This document shows, piece after piece, positions 1 through 8,426 of a stretch of 64,000 bases of DNA. The stretch is from Candidatus Pacearchaeota archaeon (GTDB taxonomy: Archaea > Nanoarchaeota > Nanoarchaeia > Pacearchaeales > GW2011-AR1). Numbering within the stretch: the stretch's first letter is position 1; every line of letters begins with the position of its first letter. Where the stretch lies: positions 372,001-436,000 of the forward strand of contig JALOBX010000001.1 in the NCBI GenBank assembly GCA_023228065.1, in the 5' to 3' direction. Position numbers and translations under genes: made by a program. The notes under the pieces are model-generated. The model was not told where the DNA came from and ran no database searches. It saw only the letters and a list, made by a program, of their open reading frames with translations.

Positions 1-124
1 GCAAACTAAAAGAATTAAGTAAAATATTGTGTTTTTTAGCATTGCAGCAATTATCCTTGCATACTCCACAGTAATTAGTTAGCTTTTCCTGCTGCCATTC
101 TCGTATTTTTGACTCAATAATCAT
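1..124 (-). CDS. partial YkgJ-like Cys-cluster protein (N-terminus only)
   Basis: The first 41 codons of a minus-strand gene run off the left edge of the window. The start ATG is at 124. The peptide carries a C-x2-C-x3-CC cluster (CGVCKDNCC) near residues 19-27, the N-terminal metal-binding signature of the YkgJ/CxxCxxxCC family of putative zinc- or iron-chelating proteins. The gene is divergent from ileS and shares its intergenic promoter region. The rest of the protein is outside the window, so the call rests on this single motif. Confidence 0.5.
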   Translation of the reverse strand, partial: MIIESKIREWQQEKLTNYCGVCKDNCCNAKKHNILLNSFSL

Positions 125-201
125 GATGTTTTCATTAAAATAACCTTTAAAAATCTATTTATAAGGTAATTATTTAAAAATAATAAATCCTAACAAATAA
201 G

Positions 202-3018
202 ATGGAAACAATAGACGAAACAGAAAAGAAAATAATTGAGTTTTGGAAAGAGAATCAAATTTATGAAAAATCTGTGAAAAGGAATGCTAAGGGAAAAAAG
301 TTTTACATGATGGACGGACCTCCTTATGCTACAGGACATATTCATATGGGGACTGCATTAAACAAGATTTTGAAAGATATCGCAATGCGTTCTCATAGAT
401 TGCAGGGATTTGATGTTTTTGATAGAGCAGGATATGACACGCACGGAGTTCCTATTGAATTCCAAATTGAAAAAGAAATTGGAAGCAAGAGCAAGCAGGA
501 TATTGAAAAATATGGAGTCAAAAATTTTATCGAGAAGTGCAAAGAATTTGCTACACGACATATAGGAGTTATGAATTCAGAATTTGAAAATTTGGGGGCT
601 TGGATGAATTTTGACAATCCTTATTTAACATTAAATGATGATTATATTGAAACAATTTGGGATACGTTTAAAGTTGCAGACCAAAAAAAACTTCTTTATC
701 TTGGAAAATATCCTGTGCATATCTGCCCGAGATGTGAGACAGCAGTTGCGTTTAATGAAATTGAATATGCAAAACAGGAAGATAATTCTATTTTTGTAAA
801 GTTCCCGCTGATAGATAAAAAAAATACTTATTTGATAATCTGGACTACAACACCCTGGACATTGCCTGGGAATACAGGAGTAATGGCTAATCCAAATTTT
901 ATTTATCAGGAAATTGAACTCTCTTCTGGAGAAAAATGGATTCTTGCAAAAGAGCTTATTCCTGAAATTATGGCGATTCTTGAACTGGGATATAAAGTTG
1001 TTGATGAATTCAGCGGGAAGAAAATGGAAGGGTGGGAATATGAAAATCCTCTTGCAAAAAATATTAAGTTAAGAGCTAAAAATGCATACAAAGTTGTTTT
1101 ATCGTCAAGATATGTAAATTTGGAAGACGGAACAGGGCTTGTTCATTGCGCTCCAGGACATGGTAAAGAAGATTATGAAGTTGGAAAAGAATATGGTTTG
1201 GATATGCCTTCTCCTGTTGGGTTAAATGGATTGCTGACAGAGGAAGCGGGAAAGTACAAAGGAAAAAAAGCAAGAGTTGTTGATGAAGAAATTATTCAGG
1301 ATTTAGAAAAAGACAAGGCATTAGTTTACAAGATGAAATATTCTCATGACTATCCCTTATGCTGGAGATGCAAGACTCCGCTTTTAATGGTTGCACAACC
1401 CCAGTGGTTTTTGAAAATATCAGAGATTCAGAAAAAATTATTAGAAGAAAATGAAAAAGTTTACTGGAGTCCTTCATGGATGAAACTTAGGATGAAAGCT
1501 TGGCTTGAAGGAATTTCTGATTGGCCTGTTTCAAGAATGAGATACTGGGGAACACCATTGCCGATTTGGATGTGTGACAAATGCAATGAACAAATTGTTA
1601 TTGGAAGCGTTAAAGAATTGAGAAAAGTTGCAAATCTTTCTGAGACAAAAAAAATCGGACTTCACAAGCCAGAAATTGATGAGATAATTTTCAAATGCAA
1701 ATGCGGGGGAAAAATGAAAAGAGTTCCTGAAGTTCTTGATGTTTGGTTTGATTCTGGAGTTTCAAGCTGGGCAGCATTATCTAAAGAAGAATACAAAAAA
1801 TTCTGGCCTGCTGATTTGAATATTGAAGGAAAAGACCAGGTAAGGGGCTGGTGGAATTCACAATTAATATTATCTGAAATTAGATGGGGGAGAAAACCAA
1901 TGGATTCTATTATTGAACACGGAATGATTTTAGATTTAGGAAAGAAAAAAATGTCAAAATCCCTTGGAAATATAATCTCACCAAAAGATATTATTGAAAA
2001 ATATTCCAGAGATTATTTAAGATATTATTTTGCAAAAACATCCAAGGGAGAAGATTTTGCATTTGATGAGTCTGAATTTAAAGATATTCAAAGCTTCTTT
2101 AGAGTTTTAGCTAATGTAAATAATTTTGTCGGACAATTGGACAGGAAAAAAGAAAAAATTAAAATTGAAGACGAGTGGATTTTGTCCAGATTAAATTCTA
2201 TAGTCAAAGAAGCTACAGAACTGTATAATTCCTACAAATACCCCGAAGTTGTCCAGCTCATTGAAAAATTCCTTATTGAAGATGTTTCAAAGAGTTATAT
2301 TAAAATTATCAGAGATAGAAGTGAAGAAGTTTATGAAACATTAAATGAAATAAGAATTGCAGTAATTAAATTATTAGCTCCGATAATGCCTTTTGCAACA
2401 GAAAAAATCTGGCAGGAATTAAAAGATAAAAAAATTGTTGGAGAAGAATCAATTCATTTATCAGACTGGCCAAAAATTAATAACAAAAAAATAGATGAAG
2501 GATTAGAAAAAAAGTTTGAAGATGTTTTGAAAATAATTGAAGTTGGATTAAGTGAAAGAGACAAAACAAAAATAGGATTAAAATGGCCTCTTGCAGAAGC
2601 AGAAATTTATTCTGCAAAAAAATTGGAAAAAGATTTTGAAGAAATTATTTTGAGGCAATTAAATGTCAAGAATATTAAATGGAAAATGGAAGACAAAACA
2701 ATTTCTGTTGTACTTGATACAAACATCACAAAAGAACTTGAAGCAGAAGGATATGCACGGGAAATGTCGAGGGCTGTTCAGGCATTCAGAAAAGAGCTTG
2801 GATTAGTAAAAGAAGATGAAATTGAATTAAGCATCTTCTGCGACGAAGATTTGAAAGAAATGCTTGAAGAAAATAAGAATTTTATAACACAGAGAACAAA
2901 TTCAATAAAGCTGGAAATTTCCTCTGAAAATGTTACAACTGTCAAGGAAAGATTTAAAAATAATACTGAGTTTAGAATTAAAGATAAGAGAGGAAAGATA
3001 GCAATTATTAAAAAATGA
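202..3018 (+). CDS. ileS: isoleucyl-tRNA synthetase
   Basis: Class Ia aminoacyl-tRNA synthetase that charges tRNA-Ile with isoleucine in the cytoplasm. The Rossmann HIGH signature is GHIHMG (about residues 45-50) and the KMSKS loop is KKKMSKSLGN (about 583). The editing domain shows WTTTPWTLPGN. Paired cysteines (CPRCETAV, CWRCKTP, CDKCN with KCKCGG) are zinc-knuckle candidates. At 938 aa it is slightly short for the archaeal/eukaryotic IleRS type but complete, with the C-terminal anticodon-binding region present. A TATA-like TTTAAAAA about 30 bp before the ATG supports a near-leaderless start. It stands alone, divergent from the YkgJ-like gene. Confidence 0.97.
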   Translation: METIDETEKKIIEFWKENQIYEKSVKRNAKGKKFYMMDGPPYATGHIHMGTALNKILKDIAMRSHRLQGFDVFDRAGYDTHGVPIEFQIEKEIGSKSKQDIEKYGVKNFIEKCKEFATRHIGVMNSEFENLGAWMNFDNPYLTLNDDYIETIWDTFKVADQKKLLYLGKYPVHICPRCETAVAFNEIEYAKQEDNSIFVKFPLIDKKNTYLIIWTTTPWTLPGNTGVMANPNFIYQEIELSSGEKWILAKELIPEIMAILELGYKVVDEFSGKKMEGWEYENPLAKNIKLRAKNAYKVVLSSRYVNLEDGTGLVHCAPGHGKEDYEVGKEYGLDMPSPVGLNGLLTEEAGKYKGKKARVVDEEIIQDLEKDKALVYKMKYSHDYPLCWRCKTPLLMVAQPQWFLKISEIQKKLLEENEKVYWSPSWMKLRMKAWLEGISDWPVSRMRYWGTPLPIWMCDKCNEQIVIGSVKELRKVANLSETKKIGLHKPEIDEIIFKCKCGGKMKRVPEVLDVWFDSGVSSWAALSKEEYKKFWPADLNIEGKDQVRGWWNSQLILSEIRWGRKPMDSIIEHGMILDLGKKKMSKSLGNIISPKDIIEKYSRDYLRYYFAKTSKGEDFAFDESEFKDIQSFFRVLANVNNFVGQLDRKKEKIKIEDEWILSRLNSIVKEATELYNSYKYPEVVQLIEKFLIEDVSKSYIKIIRDRSEEVYETLNEIRIAVIKLLAPIMPFATEKIWQELKDKKIVGEESIHLSDWPKINNKKIDEGLEKKFEDVLKIIEVGLSERDKTKIGLKWPLAEAEIYSAKKLEKDFEEIILRQLNVKNIKWKMEDKTISVVLDTNITKELEAEGYAREMSRAVQAFRKELGLVKEDEIELSIFCDEDLKEMLEENKNFITQRTNSIKLEISSENVTTVKERFKNNTEFRIKDKRGKIAIIKK

Positions 3019-3093
3019 TTACTGTCGAATGAAACAAATAATTTACTCTTTTATCATAACAATATTTAAAAAGAAAAAACCTCTAAAAAAAAC

Positions 3094-3903
3094 ATGATAG
3101 TTAAAGACGAATTTTTAAGCAGATTAAGAAAAATTTTTGATTTGAATCTTTATGAAGTTAAAGTATGGGCTGCTTTGCTGTCAAGAGGAACAAGCACTGC
3201 AGGAGAATTAAGCAATATTTCTGATGTGCCCCGAAGCAGAACTTATGATATATTAGAAAGCTTGGAGAAAAAAGGTTTTATTTTAATGAAACTTGGAAAG
3301 CCAATCAAATTTGTTGCACTTAAACCAGAAGAAGTTATTGAGAGAGTAAAGAAAAATCTTGTAAAAGAAGCAAAAGAAAAAACAGAAAGACTTGAAACAA
3401 TGAAAGATGATGAAGTTCTTGGAGAATTAAATTCTTTATTCACCAAAGGAGTAAAGTTTGTTGAGCCATCTGATTTATCTGGAAGCATGAGAGGAAGACA
3501 GAACCTTTACAATCATTTAGATATGATGCTTAGAAGTGCAGAAAAATCAATTACAATTGTTACAACAAGAGAAGGGCTTAACAGAAAGTTTGAAGCTGTA
3601 ATGCCTACCTTGGAAAAATGCAAGAAAAGAGGAGTGAAGATAAAAATTGCTGCTCCTGTTGATAGTAGCAATATAAAGATTGCAAAAGATTTCAAGAAGG
3701 TTGCAGAAGTTAAAGATATAGAGGGAAAGATGAAAGTAAGATTTGTTATTATTGACAGCAATCAATTAATGTTCATGCTTCTTGATGACGAGAAGTTCCA
3801 TCCAAATTATGATGTAGGAATTTGGATTAATACAGAATTTTTTTCACAAGCATTAGAACAGATGTTTGAGATAATGTGGAATGAATTGAAATCTGTGAAG
3901 TGA
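3094..3903 (+). CDS. TrmB-family transcriptional regulator
   Basis: DNA-binding regulator of the archaeal TrmB family. The N-terminal winged helix-turn-helix (about residues 1-80) contains LNLYEVKVWAALLSRG and VPRSRTYDILESLEKKG, the usual TrmB recognition-helix region. The rest (about 120-265) matches the regulatory half, with a DUF/phospholipase-D-like alpha/beta pattern. At 269 aa it is the short TrmB form without an obvious C-terminal sugar-binding extension. The gene has its own promoter (ATATTTAAAAAG, about 30 bp upstream). A close paralogue is at 60155-60943, where it leads an operon. Ligand and targets cannot be read from sequence. Confidence 0.9.
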   Translation: MIVKDEFLSRLRKIFDLNLYEVKVWAALLSRGTSTAGELSNISDVPRSRTYDILESLEKKGFILMKLGKPIKFVALKPEEVIERVKKNLVKEAKEKTERLETMKDDEVLGELNSLFTKGVKFVEPSDLSGSMRGRQNLYNHLDMMLRSAEKSITIVTTREGLNRKFEAVMPTLEKCKKRGVKIKIAAPVDSSNIKIAKDFKKVAEVKDIEGKMKVRFVIIDSNQLMFMLLDDEKFHPNYDVGIWINTEFFSQALEQMFEIMWNELKSVK

Positions 3904-3959
3904 TTTTTATAATATTTCTTATACCTAAAGTTTAAAAAGAATAATTAAAGGTTAAATGG

Positions 3960-4253
3960 ATGTCATTTGCAAAAAAATCATTAGCTAGTTTGTTGATAGT
4001 TGCTAGTTTGTCCGGATGCGGAGTTAAGAAAGAAGCACCAGCGAAGATAACAGATTTATACCAAGAAGAAGCACCTATTATTATTAAAGGGAGCAATGGA
4101 AAAGATATTAGAGCAAGACCTTATGAACTTAGTGATTTTAACAATAAGATAAGTATAGTGTATATTACTGATGACGGAGCACATGCATATTATTTTGACG
4201 GGAAGAATTACAAAGAATTATCTGAGAAAAATAATTTAAGAAGAAGATTCTAA
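3960..4253 (+). CDS. small secreted lipoprotein
   Basis: A 97-aa protein with a lysine-containing N-terminus, a hydrophobic stretch and a lipobox-like LSGC ending at Cys20, the pattern of a lipid-anchored exported protein. The mature part is hydrophilic and carries no family I recognise. A TATA-like TTTAAAAAG lies about 25 bp upstream. The start at 3960 was chosen because it gives a complete signal sequence; an ATG at 3956 is in another frame. It is one of five lipobox-type proteins in the window. Function unknown. Confidence 0.65.
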   Translation: MSFAKKSLASLLIVASLSGCGVKKEAPAKITDLYQEEAPIIIKGSNGKDIRARPYELSDFNNKISIVYITDDGAHAYYFDGKNYKELSEKNNLRRRF

Positions 4254-4296
4254 TTTAATATTATAAACAAAAAATAAAAATAAAATAAAGGAGTTC

Positions 4297-4500
4297 TTAT
4301 AGTTTGAAATTAACTATAGCCAAGATTGCGCTGATTAATGTTGTTATTACTACAACCCATCCAGCGAAAACTGTAACTGCTAATGGGACGTATGGAACAG
4401 TCAATGTTCTTGCAGTCATTGCAAAACCTACTGCTAGTGATACCAATACACCTGTAAGCCATGCAACAACACCCATAACAGTATTGCTTCTTTTTGTCAT
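4297..4500 (-). CDS. small two-helix membrane protein
   Basis: A 67-aa protein consisting of two hydrophobic segments, about residues 9-28 and 37-62, separated by a short loop rich in Pro and Val. The start is strongly supported: on the minus strand a perfect Shine-Dalgarno AAGGAGG sits a few bases before the ATG, unusual here because most genes look leaderless. A TATA-like TTATTTAAAC is further upstream. No family is recognised. The good ribosome binding site and its own promoter suggest it is expressed well. Confidence 0.7.
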   Translation of the reverse strand: MTKRSNTVMGVVAWLTGVLVSLAVGFAMTARTLTVPYVPLAVTVFAGWVVVITTLISAILAIVNFKL

Positions 4501-4504
4501 TTTT

Positions 4505-4513
4505 TACCTCCTT
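4505..4513 (-). promoter_or_regulatory. strong Shine-Dalgarno of the small membrane protein
   Basis: On the minus strand the sequence AAGGAGGTAAAAAATG places an anti-16S match directly before the start codon at 4500. It decides the start of the 67-aa protein and shows that this organism uses SD-led initiation for some genes beside leaderless mRNAs. Confidence 0.7.
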
Positions 4514-4572
4514 TTTTGGTTTAAATCCCTATGATTAATCTAAGAAATAATAGTTTAAATAAATTTTGTTTT

Positions 4573-6252
4573 TTACATTTCTTCCAGCACTTCAATTCCC
4601 AAGAGATACAATGAATTTTTCAAAGTTGTTCTGAAAGAATCAACAAGCAAAAGCCTGAAAGATTCATTTTCAGAATTAATGACAGGACAGGAATGATAAA
4701 ACTCATTAAATAATTGTGCAAGTTCAAAAGAATAATTTGCAATTAAACTTGGATTTAATGTTTCTTCGGATTTTACAACAATCTCGGGGAATTCTGAAAT
4801 TTTTTTTACAAGATTATTTTCCGCAGAAGCAAGATTTTCTATTTTAATTTTTGATTTATTGAACTTGCCTGCTTTTTTTATGATTGAAGAAGCACGAGCA
4901 TAACTATATTGAATGTAAGGGCCAGAATCTCCTTCAAAGTTCAATGCCTGTTCCCACGAAAAATGAACATCACCAGCAGGAGTTGTCTTTAATACAATAT
5001 ATTTAATAGCACCAACGCCAACTTTTTCAGCATCGCCTTTTGTTTTTCTTTTCTTTATTTCTTTTTCTGCTTTTTCAATTGTTTTTTGCAGAACGTCTTC
5101 CAGCAAAATAATGTCTCCTTTTCTTGTAGCCATTATCTCATTTCCGAATCTTATTGCTCCAAAAGGAAGATGGATTAATTTGTCGGAGAAGTTATATCCA
5201 AACATTGAAAGAATTTTGAACAATTTGTCGAAATGATCTTTTTGCCTGAAATCTGTTACGTAAATCATCCTGTCAAAATTATATTTTTTATAACGTTCAA
5301 CTGCAGCGCCAATATCATATGTCATATAAGATGCTGTTTGATTTGAACGCAGAATAAATTTTTTCTGATTATCAACTTCAACATAAACTGCCCCATCTTT
5401 TTCTGATTTTGCAATTTTATTTAGAAGAGCATTTAGAATTATTTTTTTACCATGTTCTGAAAATTCACTTTGTCCGACAGTTTCATTGAAATTTATATTT
5501 AACATTTCATAGACTTTGTTAAATCCTTTTTCAGATGCTTTTCTTATATCATACCAGATTTTTTCTGTTTTTTTGTCTCCAAGTTCAAGAAGTTTTAATT
5601 TTTCTTTTGCCCGATTAGTCCATTCATTATCCTGAAATTCTTCCTCAACTCCCTCTGTGATATTTGATTTTTCCTTTGCACAAAATTTAACATAAAGTCT
5701 TAATAATTCTTGGACAGGATCTTTTTTCAGAGATTCCTTATCAAGCCAAAGTTCGTATGCAACAATTAATTTTCCAATATGCAAACCAATATCACCAAGA
5801 TAATTTACTCCAATCGGATTATATCCAAGAAAATTATAAATTCTCATTAAAGAATCTCCAATGATTGTAGAACGAATATGTCCTATATGCATTGGTTTTC
5901 CTATGTTTGGAGCAGAGAAATCAATAACTATTTTTTTTCCTTTCCCTATTGGTGTCTTTCCAAAGTTTGCGTTGATTTTAATAATCTGTTCAGCAAAAAT
6001 TTTCTTGTTTATAAAAAAATTGAGATATGGGCCCTTGTTTTCTATTTTTTCTATTTCTTTTGGAAGTTTTATCTTTTGAGCAAGATGTTCTGCAATTTTA
6101 TCAGGAGCTTTTTTTTCTTTTTTGGACAAAATAAAACAAGGAAAAGAATAATCTCCCATTTCTGAAGAGGGGGGGATTTCAATCAGGTTTTCTATTTCTT
6201 CTTTCTTTAATTTAAGCTCTTTTTGAAGAATTTGGATAATTATCTCCTTCAT
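4573..6252 (-). CDS. argS: arginyl-tRNA synthetase
   Basis: Class Ia synthetase that charges tRNA-Arg in the cytoplasm. The HIGH signature appears as GKPMHIGHIRS (about residues 118-128), and the KMSKS position carries the ArgRS-typical variant IMATRKGD. The N-terminal additional domain of ArgRS (about 1-100) and the C-terminal anticodon-binding helical domain ending in LGIEVLEEM are present. At 559 aa it has the usual length. It is divergent from the acidic small gene at 6340. No frameshift seen. Confidence 0.97.
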   Translation of the reverse strand: MKEIIIQILQKELKLKKEEIENLIEIPPSSEMGDYSFPCFILSKKEKKAPDKIAEHLAQKIKLPKEIEKIENKGPYLNFFINKKIFAEQIIKINANFGKTPIGKGKKIVIDFSAPNIGKPMHIGHIRSTIIGDSLMRIYNFLGYNPIGVNYLGDIGLHIGKLIVAYELWLDKESLKKDPVQELLRLYVKFCAKEKSNITEGVEEEFQDNEWTNRAKEKLKLLELGDKKTEKIWYDIRKASEKGFNKVYEMLNINFNETVGQSEFSEHGKKIILNALLNKIAKSEKDGAVYVEVDNQKKFILRSNQTASYMTYDIGAAVERYKKYNFDRMIYVTDFRQKDHFDKLFKILSMFGYNFSDKLIHLPFGAIRFGNEIMATRKGDIILLEDVLQKTIEKAEKEIKKRKTKGDAEKVGVGAIKYIVLKTTPAGDVHFSWEQALNFEGDSGPYIQYSYARASSIIKKAGKFNKSKIKIENLASAENNLVKKISEFPEIVVKSEETLNPSLIANYSFELAQLFNEFYHSCPVINSENESFRLLLVDSFRTTLKNSLYLLGIEVLEEM

Positions 6253-6339
6253 TTATTAGATAAGAAAGATTTATTTTTATACTTATTGAAAAACAAGTTG
6301 TATGCAAAATTTTATAAAAGGGCAAACATTTTTTTGTTT

Positions 6340-6498
6340 ATGGAAGAAGAAATAAAAGAAGAAGCAAAACCAACAGAAGAGACTTCTGAAGAAACAACAG
6401 AAGAACCTGTTGCTGAAAAAACAGAGGAAGAAATTCCTGCAGAGGATAGCGATTCTTCAGAAGATGAAGAAGAAATTGTATCCGAAGAGAACCAATAG
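6340..6498 (+). CDS. small Glu-rich acidic protein
   Basis: A 52-aa protein made almost entirely of Glu, Thr, Ser, Asp and Pro, with no hydrophobic core; probably disordered. The frame stays open upstream to 6223, but that would run into the argS start. The ATG at 6340 sits about 25 bp after a TATA-like TTTATAAAAGGG, so I take it as the leaderless start. Low-complexity composition makes the coding call uncertain. No function is suggested. Confidence 0.45.
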   Translation: MEEEIKEEAKPTEETSEETTEEPVAEKTEEEIPAEDSDSSEDEEEIVSEENQ

Positions 6499-6621
6499 TA
6501 AACTGTAACCTATTGGCATTTATTATTTTTTATTCAGGGTGAAAGGAGGGTGGGCTTTAGTTTTTTAGAAAAGATAGTTCTATTTGGTAAAATTTATAAT
6601 CTGGCTTTATCTTTATGTAAA

Positions 6622-6672
6622 ATGAAAGCTAATCAAAGATTACCATTCATTCGTCACAGGAGTGCCAAATGA
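6622..6672 (+). promoter_or_regulatory. short leader ORF coupled by ATGA overlap to the downstream gene
   Basis: A 16-codon ORF begins about 30 bp after a TATA-like TTTATAAT, so its ATG lies near the expected transcript start. Its TGA stop overlaps the ATG of the thioredoxin-reductase-like gene at 6669 as ATGA. The layout matches the leader ORFs at 37552, 39043 and 54733, although the peptide differs. It could work by translational coupling. Expression is inferred. Confidence 0.35.
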
Positions 6673-6965
6673 AGACATCAGAAGAATTTCATTCAGAAGA
6701 TGAAAAAGAATTTGTGAAAGATGCTGAAGCATATGCAAAAAAAGTGGGGTTAAAATTAAACCCAGACAAGCAGGCAATTGAAAGACTTTTAAAAGGATTT
6801 TTTAGAAATAAAAAAGAAAGGGGAGAATTATACTGCCCGTGCAGAGTTGTCAGCGGGGACAAAGAAAAAGATAAAGAAATAATCTGCCCTTGTGTTTTCC
6901 ATAGAGGAGAAGTAGAACTTGAAGGAAATTGCAGATGTACATTATTTTTTGGAAAGAAAGGATAA
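6669..6965 (+). CDS. ferredoxin-thioredoxin reductase catalytic-subunit-like protein
   Basis: A 98-aa protein with the three cysteine motifs of the ferredoxin:thioredoxin reductase catalytic (beta) chain: YCPCRVV, IICPCVF and NCRCTLF. In the family these ligate a 4Fe-4S cluster and supply the redox disulfide that passes electrons from ferredoxin to thioredoxin-type proteins. The last motif has CRC where plant and cyanobacterial enzymes have CHC, a variant expected in archaeal relatives. The start overlaps the stop of a 16-codon leader ORF. A partner variable chain is not visible nearby, as is usual in archaea. Confidence 0.85.
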   Translation: MKTSEEFHSEDEKEFVKDAEAYAKKVGLKLNPDKQAIERLLKGFFRNKKERGELYCPCRVVSGDKEKDKEIICPCVFHRGEVELEGNCRCTLFFGKKG

Positions 6966-6999
6966 GAAGATTTTTAAATCGATTTTTGTATGACAATTT

Positions 7000-7266
7000 A
7001 TGGAGATAAAAAAAGATAATCTTGAAGACGCGTTGAATAAGAAAGATGAAGCAAAGCAAGAAGTCTCCAAGGAAATGGATAAACAAGGTATCTCTAAAGA
7101 GATGGAGATAGGATTTCACCAAGGAGCATTAAATACACTTCTTAATGAAAGAAATGAACTCTTCAAAATAATTCAGCAAGTTGAGCAGGTAATGAAAGCA
7201 CATATGAAAAGACTTGAAGAATTGGGTATAAAAATCCAATTCAAGAAAGAAGAAGAAAAGAAATAA
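7000..7266 (+). CDS. hypothetical coiled-coil protein
   Basis: An 88-aa, highly charged, helical protein. Residues about 45-80 have heptad-like spacing of Leu, Ile and Val and would form a coiled coil. A TATA-like TTTTTAAATC lies about 25 bp before the ATG at 7000, supporting a leaderless start. No family is recognised. It follows the thioredoxin reductase-like gene but has its own promoter. Confidence 0.6.
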   Translation: MEIKKDNLEDALNKKDEAKQEVSKEMDKQGISKEMEIGFHQGALNTLLNERNELFKIIQQVEQVMKAHMKRLEELGIKIQFKKEEEKK

Positions 7267-7276
7267 TTTTAGGGTA

Positions 7277-7349
7277 AGCCTCAGGAGAGGATTGAACTCC
7301 CGACCTATTGATTACGAATCAATCGCTCTACCAACTGAGCTACTGAGGC
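7277..7349 (-). tRNA. tRNA-Thr (anticodon CGU)
   Basis: Read on the minus strand, the sequence folds into a full cloverleaf: acceptor GCCTCAG/CTGAGGC, D arm GCTC/GAGC, anticodon stem ATTGA/TCAAT with loop TTCGTAA giving anticodon CGT, and a T arm with loop TTCAATC. The unpaired base after the acceptor is U, as in archaeal tRNA-Thr. CCA is not encoded, so the CCA-adding enzyme at 56413 would add it. It reads the ACG codon. Confidence 0.95.
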
Positions 7350-7411
7350 GCGATAGTTAAAAAAGACAGATTCTAAAAGTTTTTATATAGTTTCTTTTTG
7401 ATAATTATACA

Positions 7412-7513
7412 TATGCGGGTGTGCCAGAAAGTAAAGTTTAACAACTTTACATTCGTTCGTCTCTAACGAGCCAAACGAGTGGTTCCCCCTCTGTTGTATG
7501 CGGGTGTGCCAGA
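7412..7513. repeat. 17-bp direct repeat flanking a 68-bp insert at the tRNA-Leu 5' end
   Basis: TATGCGGGTGTGCCAGA occurs at 7412-7428 and again at 7497-7513, where it forms the 5' end of tRNA-Leu. The 68 bp between include a perfect hairpin GTAAAGTT-TAAC-AACTTTAC. A TATA-like TTTTATATAG at 7381 is at promoter distance from the first copy but about 110 bp from the real tRNA start. This looks like a small insertion with target-site duplication, or the scar of an integration event. Confidence 0.6.
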
Positions 7514-7583
7514 GTGGTCAAATGGGCAGGACTTAAGATCCTGTGGCTTAGTGCCTACGAAGGTTCAAATCCTTTCACCCGCA
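7500..7583 (+). tRNA. tRNA-Leu (anticodon UAA)
   Basis: A complete class II tRNA: acceptor GCGGGTG/CACCCGC, anticodon arm CAGGA-CTTAAGA-TCCTG giving anticodon TAA, a long variable arm around TGGCTTAGTGCC, a T arm with loop TTCAAAT and discriminator A. It decodes UUA. CCA is not encoded. Its 5' end is duplicated 85 bp upstream. An open frame running through the tRNA into the nuclease gene is not coding here. Confidence 0.95.
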
Positions 7584-7640
7584 TTGCGAAGATACTTTAT
7601 CAGTTTCTTTCGCTTAATTTTCCTTTTAGTAATTATTAAA

Positions 7641-8426
7641 ATGAAAAGAAAAAAAGAGATTGTTTTATTGATTTTCCTAATAGTCCTGCTTATTGCTATA
7701 AACTATTCTTTTACAGATAATGCAATAAAAGAATTTTTAGATGAATCGAGAACAACAAAAGTTGAAAGAGTTATTGATGGAGATACAATTGTTGTGGAAA
7801 ATAATACGCATGTTAGATTGCTTGGAATAAATACCCCTGAAAAAAAAGAAAAATATTATCAGGAAGCAAAGAATTTTTTGGAAATGGCGGTTCTTAATAA
7901 AACAATAAAATTAGAATACGGAAAAGACAAAACAGATAGATATGGAAGAGAACTTGCTTATGTCTTTGTAGGTAATGCAAATGTCAATAAAGAAATGGTT
8001 GATGAAGGTTATGCTAATTTTTATTTTCCTTCTGGGAAAGATAATTATTATAATGATTTTGTCAAGGCGTGGGAACATTGTTTGACTAATAACAAATATT
8101 TATGCGAGAAATCACTAGACAAATGTTCTGATTGCATTGAGTTAAAAGAATTAGATTATAATAATCAGGAAATTATTTTTTACAATAAATGTAATTTTGA
8201 CTGCGATTTAACTGGATGGGATATTAAAGATGAGGGGAGAAAACATTTTATTTTTGAGAGACTTGTTCTTGGGAACAATAAAGAAATAAAAATAGTTGTT
8301 GGAAATGAAACAGATACCAATGAAATTTTATATTGGAAAAATGAAGATTATGTCTGGACTTCCACAGGCGACACATTATTTTTAAGAGATAAAGAGGGAA
8401 AATTAGTTTTGTGGGAGAGCTATTAA
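7641..8426 (+). CDS. membrane-anchored thermonuclease with lamin-tail domain
   Basis: An N-terminal signal/anchor helix (about residues 5-22) is followed by a staphylococcal-nuclease fold (about 40-150): VIDGDTIVV, VRLLGINTPE and DRYGRELAYVF supply the Arg, Glu and Arg residues expected at the active site. The C-terminal part (about 175-261), ending VWTSTGDTLFLRD, matches a lamin-tail domain, often linked to extracellular nucleases. The likely job is degradation of external DNA or RNA at the cell surface for nucleotide scavenging. The start at 7641 lies after the tRNA; the longer frame would translate through it. 261 aa. Confidence 0.85.
   Translation: MKRKKEIVLLIFLIVLLIAINYSFTDNAIKEFLDESRTTKVERVIDGDTIVVENNTHVRLLGINTPEKKEKYYQEAKNFLEMAVLNKTIKLEYGKDKTDRYGRELAYVFVGNANVNKEMVDEGYANFYFPSGKDNYYNDFVKAWEHCLTNNKYLCEKSLDKCSDCIELKELDYNNQEIIFYNKCNFDCDLTGWDIKDEGRKHFIFERLVLGNNKEIKIVVGNETDTNEILYWKNEDYVWTSTGDTLFLRDKEGKLVLWESY

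Noticed and set aside
7479..7640. Open frame running from before tRNA-Leu into the nuclease gene
   Set aside because: It translates through the tRNA cloverleaf; the nuclease has a normal start with a signal anchor at 7641.
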